In this document: positions 7,121 through 9,343 of the stretch, piece after piece | How positions within the stretch are numbered: position 1 is the first letter of the stretch | Layout: the number at the start of each line of letters is the position of its first letter | Origin: Endomicrobium sp. | GTDB lineage: Bacteria > Elusimicrobiota > Endomicrobiia > Endomicrobiales > Endomicrobiaceae | DNA length: 9,343 nt | Direction: 5' to 3' | NCBI GenBank assembly: GCA_031278405.1 | Contig: JAITKL010000045.1 | Span: forward strand, 1 to 9,343 | The notes under the pieces: model-generated | Told to the model about the DNA's origin: nothing | The model's database searches: none | What the model saw: the letters and a program-made list of their open reading frames with translations, nothing else | Program-made: the position numbers and the translations under genes

Positions 7121-7962
7121 ATACTAATCTTCTTTCTTCTGCAAGAATGACATTGGACGCTTACTGCAACAGGGAGCGAAGCTATGTGCGTAGGTTTTGT
7201 CGCTATAAATACAGCAAGCGCTGTGGGACTGCCGCCCATTCCCATTGGTCCTATATTTAATTTGTTAATTTCGGAAAAAAGTTCTTGCTCTTTTTTTGCG
7301 TAAAATGTATTTTTATTGGCGCTTCCTATTTCTCTAAGCAACGTTTTTTTTGACAAAAGCCCAACTGAAGCAAAATCTCCGCCGATTCCGACGCCAACTA
7401 TAAGAGGAGGACAAGCATCTCTGCCTTTATCCTTTACAACACTTATCACAAACTCTTTCACGCCTTCCCAACCCGCAGAAGGCGCAAGCATCTTTAACGC
7501 CGAAGCGTTTTCGCTGCCGCCGCCTTTAGGAAGAAATGTAATTTCTATTTTATCTCCAGAAACAATATCAATATAAATATTACTTGGCGTATTGTCCATT
7601 GTATTTTTTCTTTCAATCGGATCAGAAACAATAGATTTGCGAAGGTAATTATCCGTATAGCCTAAAGCAACGCCTTTGTTTATCGCATCGTAAATATCTC
7701 CATTTTCTATATATACGCCTTTGCCAAGTTTTACAAAAAAATTTGCCGTTCCTGTGTCTTGACACAAAGAGACTTTCTCTTTTTTTGCAATAGCCGCGTT
7801 GTCTGCTATTTGCTCTAATATGTCGCAAGATATGGATACGCCGTGTTCTTGGGAAATAGAGATATTTACGGACTTCAGAACATCGTCAGGAAGGTTATAA
7901 TTTGCTTTGGCGCATAAATCTTTAATGGCGCTTGTTATAATATTTGATTCTATTTTTCGCAC
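7117..7962 (-). CDS. Fumarate hydratase (class I, Fe-S), alpha subunit
   Basis: The catalytic, iron-sulfur-binding half of the two-subunit fumarase; 281 aa is the standard length. The three cysteines expected to hold the oxygen-sensitive [4Fe-4S] cluster are Cys67 (LCQDTGT), Cys184 (RDACPPLIVGVGIGG) and Cys271 (VQCHSCRR, with Cys274 also close). Other family segments are FLPKGGGSENAS at 143-154 and GPMGMGGSPTALAV at 238-251. The start is GTG and gives M-R-K-I-E-S-N-I-I, a typical opening; AAAAGG lies 11 nt upstream. This start is 41 nt inside the end of the malic enzyme gene. The stop overlaps the beta start by 4 nt. The cluster type suggests an organism living with little oxygen (inference). 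The related L-tartrate dehydratase alpha subunit is the alternative. Confidence 0.94.
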   Translation of the reverse strand: MRKIESNIITSAIKDLCAKANYNLPDDVLKSVNISISQEHGVSISCDILEQIADNAAIAKKEKVSLCQDTGTANFFVKLGKGVYIENGDIYDAINKGVALGYTDNYLRKSIVSDPIERKNTMDNTPSNIYIDIVSGDKIEITFLPKGGGSENASALKMLAPSAGWEGVKEFVISVVKDKGRDACPPLIVGVGIGGDFASVGLLSKKTLLREIGSANKNTFYAKKEQELFSEINKLNIGPMGMGGSPTALAVFIATKPTHIASLPVAVSVQCHSCRRKKISI

Positions 7963-9334
7963 TTTTTATATAACCTTTTTTCATCATAGTTTCAGTTATC
8001 GCCCTACTTCTTTTGATTATATCTTTCGCAACGCTATAAATTTTATCATAACTCATTTTCTTCCCAGCTACTTTTTCTTTTACCGCTTTTACACCTATAG
8101 CTGCTGCTATTTTTGGGAATATTTCCCAATCATCCATAGTAGGAAGAATTTTGTCAGGTTTTATTTTATTATCAGGCACACAAGAAGCAAGCTCTATCGC
8201 CGCGGTTATGCACATTGTGTCGGTAATCGTAAAAGCTCTTACATCTAACGCTCCTCTAAAAACTCCAGGGAAACCCAAAGAATTATTGACTTGATTTTCA
8301 AAATCGCTTCTGCCCGTAGCGACAATGGCGGCGCCCGCGTCTTTAGCTTCCCATGGCCAAATTTCAGGCATAGGATTGGCGCAAGTAAAAACAATAGGAT
8401 TTTTAGCCATAGATTTTATCCATTCTTTCTTTATTACTCCTGGACCCGGAGCAGATAAAGCTATGACGACATCGGCGTTTTCCATTGCCTCTTTGGCTCC
8501 GCCTTTAATGTTGCCGGCATTTGTTATTAATGCCATATTCCACTGCTCTTTGCACGATTTTAAATCTTGGCGATCTTTGTGAAGAGTTCCTTTTACGTCA
8601 ATCATAACTATATTCGCAGGATTTGCCCCATAAAGTACCAAAAGTTTTGATATGCAAATATTTGCGGCGCCCGCTCCTATCATAGCTATCTTTATTTTGT
8701 TTACTTTTTTGCCAACAATTTTTAATGCATTGATAAAACCCGCAAGCGTAACCAAAGCCGTTCCTTGTTGATCGTCATGCCATACAGGTATTTTGCACTC
8801 ATTTCTTAAGGTATTCAAAATAGAAAAACATTTAGGTTGGGAAATATCTTCTAAATTTACTCCGCCTAAAGACGGCTGTAATATTTTAACTGTTTGTATT
8901 ATTTCTTTCTCATCTTTAGTATCAAGACATAGAGGAAAAGCGTCAACGCCACCAAGATACTTGTACAAAAGAGCCTTTCCTTCCATAACAGGAAGACCTG
9001 CTTCAGGACCAATATCGCCCAAACCCAAAACCCTTGTGCCGTCGCTTACAACGCCAACAGTATTCCATTTATTCGTATATTCATAGACAAGTTCTGGATT
9101 TTTACTAATGTCAGTACATGCAGCCGCCGCTCCTGGGCTGTACCATATTGAAAAATCGTTTAAAGTTTCAACTCTGCACTTTGGAACAACTTCTATTTTT
9201 CCGCGATAAAAAGGGTGCAGCTTTCTTGCAAGCTTAGCTGGCTCTTGAGCCGCTTTCAAAAGCTTAAACTCATCAATTTTTGTTAGTTTTTTATATATTT
9301 TCATAAATTTAATATAGTGTCTGTCGTCCGCCAC
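7922..9334 (-). CDS. Malic enzyme (oxidative decarboxylating malate dehydrogenase), start uncertain
   Basis: Converts L-malate to pyruvate and CO2 with reduction of NAD(P)+. It is the compact bacterial/archaeal form, 470 aa from this GTG, without the phosphotransacetylase tail of long MaeB. Counting from the GTG, the malic domain shows catalytic Tyr65 (WYSPG), SDGTRVLGLGDIGPEA at 97-112, catalytic Lys120 (MEGKA), metal-binding Glu162-Asp163 (NLEDI) and Asp187-Asp188 (HDDQ). The Rossmann domain has GAGAA at 220-224, Asp246 after the second strand, ANPMPEIWPWEA at 319-330 and NNSLGFPGVFRGALD at 350-364. Cofactor preference cannot be read safely; Asp246 would lean towards NAD+. The start is unresolved: an ATG at 9304-9302 gives 460 aa (MKIYKKLTKID), neither start has a clear SD, and the frame is open to the window edge. 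It shares 41 nt with the next gene, so malate made by the fumarase is its likely substrate. Confidence 0.93.
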   Translation of the reverse strand: MADDRHYIKFMKIYKKLTKIDEFKLLKAAQEPAKLARKLHPFYRGKIEVVPKCRVETLNDFSIWYSPGAAAACTDISKNPELVYEYTNKWNTVGVVSDGTRVLGLGDIGPEAGLPVMEGKALLYKYLGGVDAFPLCLDTKDEKEIIQTVKILQPSLGGVNLEDISQPKCFSILNTLRNECKIPVWHDDQQGTALVTLAGFINALKIVGKKVNKIKIAMIGAGAANICISKLLVLYGANPANIVMIDVKGTLHKDRQDLKSCKEQWNMALITNAGNIKGGAKEAMENADVVIALSAPGPGVIKKEWIKSMAKNPIVFTCANPMPEIWPWEAKDAGAAIVATGRSDFENQVNNSLGFPGVFRGALDVRAFTITDTMCITAAIELASCVPDNKIKPDKILPTMDDWEIFPKIAAAIGVKAVKEKVAGKKMSYDKIYSVAKDIIKRSRAITETMMKKGYIKSAKNRIKYYNKRH

Positions 9335-9343
9335 AGGAGGCGC

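Noticed and set aside
8793..9086. Plus-strand frame of 97 codons inside the malic enzyme gene
   Set aside because: Fully antisense to conserved malic-domain motifs; the translation shows no domain.
9335..9340. AGGAGG on the plus strand, a perfect Shine-Dalgarno for a rightward gene
   Set aside because: It lies at the window edge inside the open malic enzyme frame, and nothing downstream is visible to support a gene.

Overview
The window is a densely packed, AT-rich stretch in which every supported gene lies on the minus strand, so it is read from 9343 down to 1. It looks like a Gram-negative (diderm) bacterium that makes lipid A. The AT-rich composition, the fused lpxC-fabZ gene, the bamA-lpxD-lpxC/fabZ-lpxA order, the two-subunit iron-sulfur fumarase and the compact malic enzyme together make me favour an Elusimicrobiota/Endomicrobium-type genome. 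That placement is inference from memory of gene families, not a database match. The lpxD-lpxC/fabZ-lpxA order is also typical of Bacteroidota, which remains the main alternative.

Layout in transcription order. (1) 9334-6602 is a central-carbon module: a compact malic enzyme, then the alpha and beta subunits of an Fe-S fumarate hydratase, joined by overlaps of 41 and 4 nt. Together they would run fumarate to malate to pyruvate, or the reverse. (2) 6571-5783 is coaX, type III pantothenate kinase, the first step of coenzyme A synthesis. (3) 5742-3412 is bamA, the outer-membrane beta-barrel assembly protein. (4) 3411-3114 is a 298-nt gap with no intact gene, exactly where many diderms carry skp/ompH. 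It holds a lysine/glutamate/asparagine-rich reading frame interrupted by stops and may be a decayed gene. (5) 3113 to the left edge is the lipid A front end: lpxD, a fused lpxC-fabZ, and lpxA, which is cut by the window edge.

Apart from the gap before lpxD, junctions range from a 41-nt overlap to a 68-nt spacer, consistent with one or two long transcripts. The envelope genes fit together: LpxA, LpxC and LpxD are the first three steps of lipid A synthesis, FabZ draws on the same 3-hydroxyacyl-ACP pool, CoaX feeds the 4'-phosphopantetheine and CoA supply behind acyl-ACP, and BamA inserts outer-membrane proteins such as the LPS exporter.

This is mostly ordinary housekeeping sequence. I found no CRISPR array, mobile element, rRNA or tRNA, or defence-like system. 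The items most worth checking are the possible skp/ompH relic, the BamA C-terminus lacking its usual aromatic residue, and the charged insertion in the BamA barrel.
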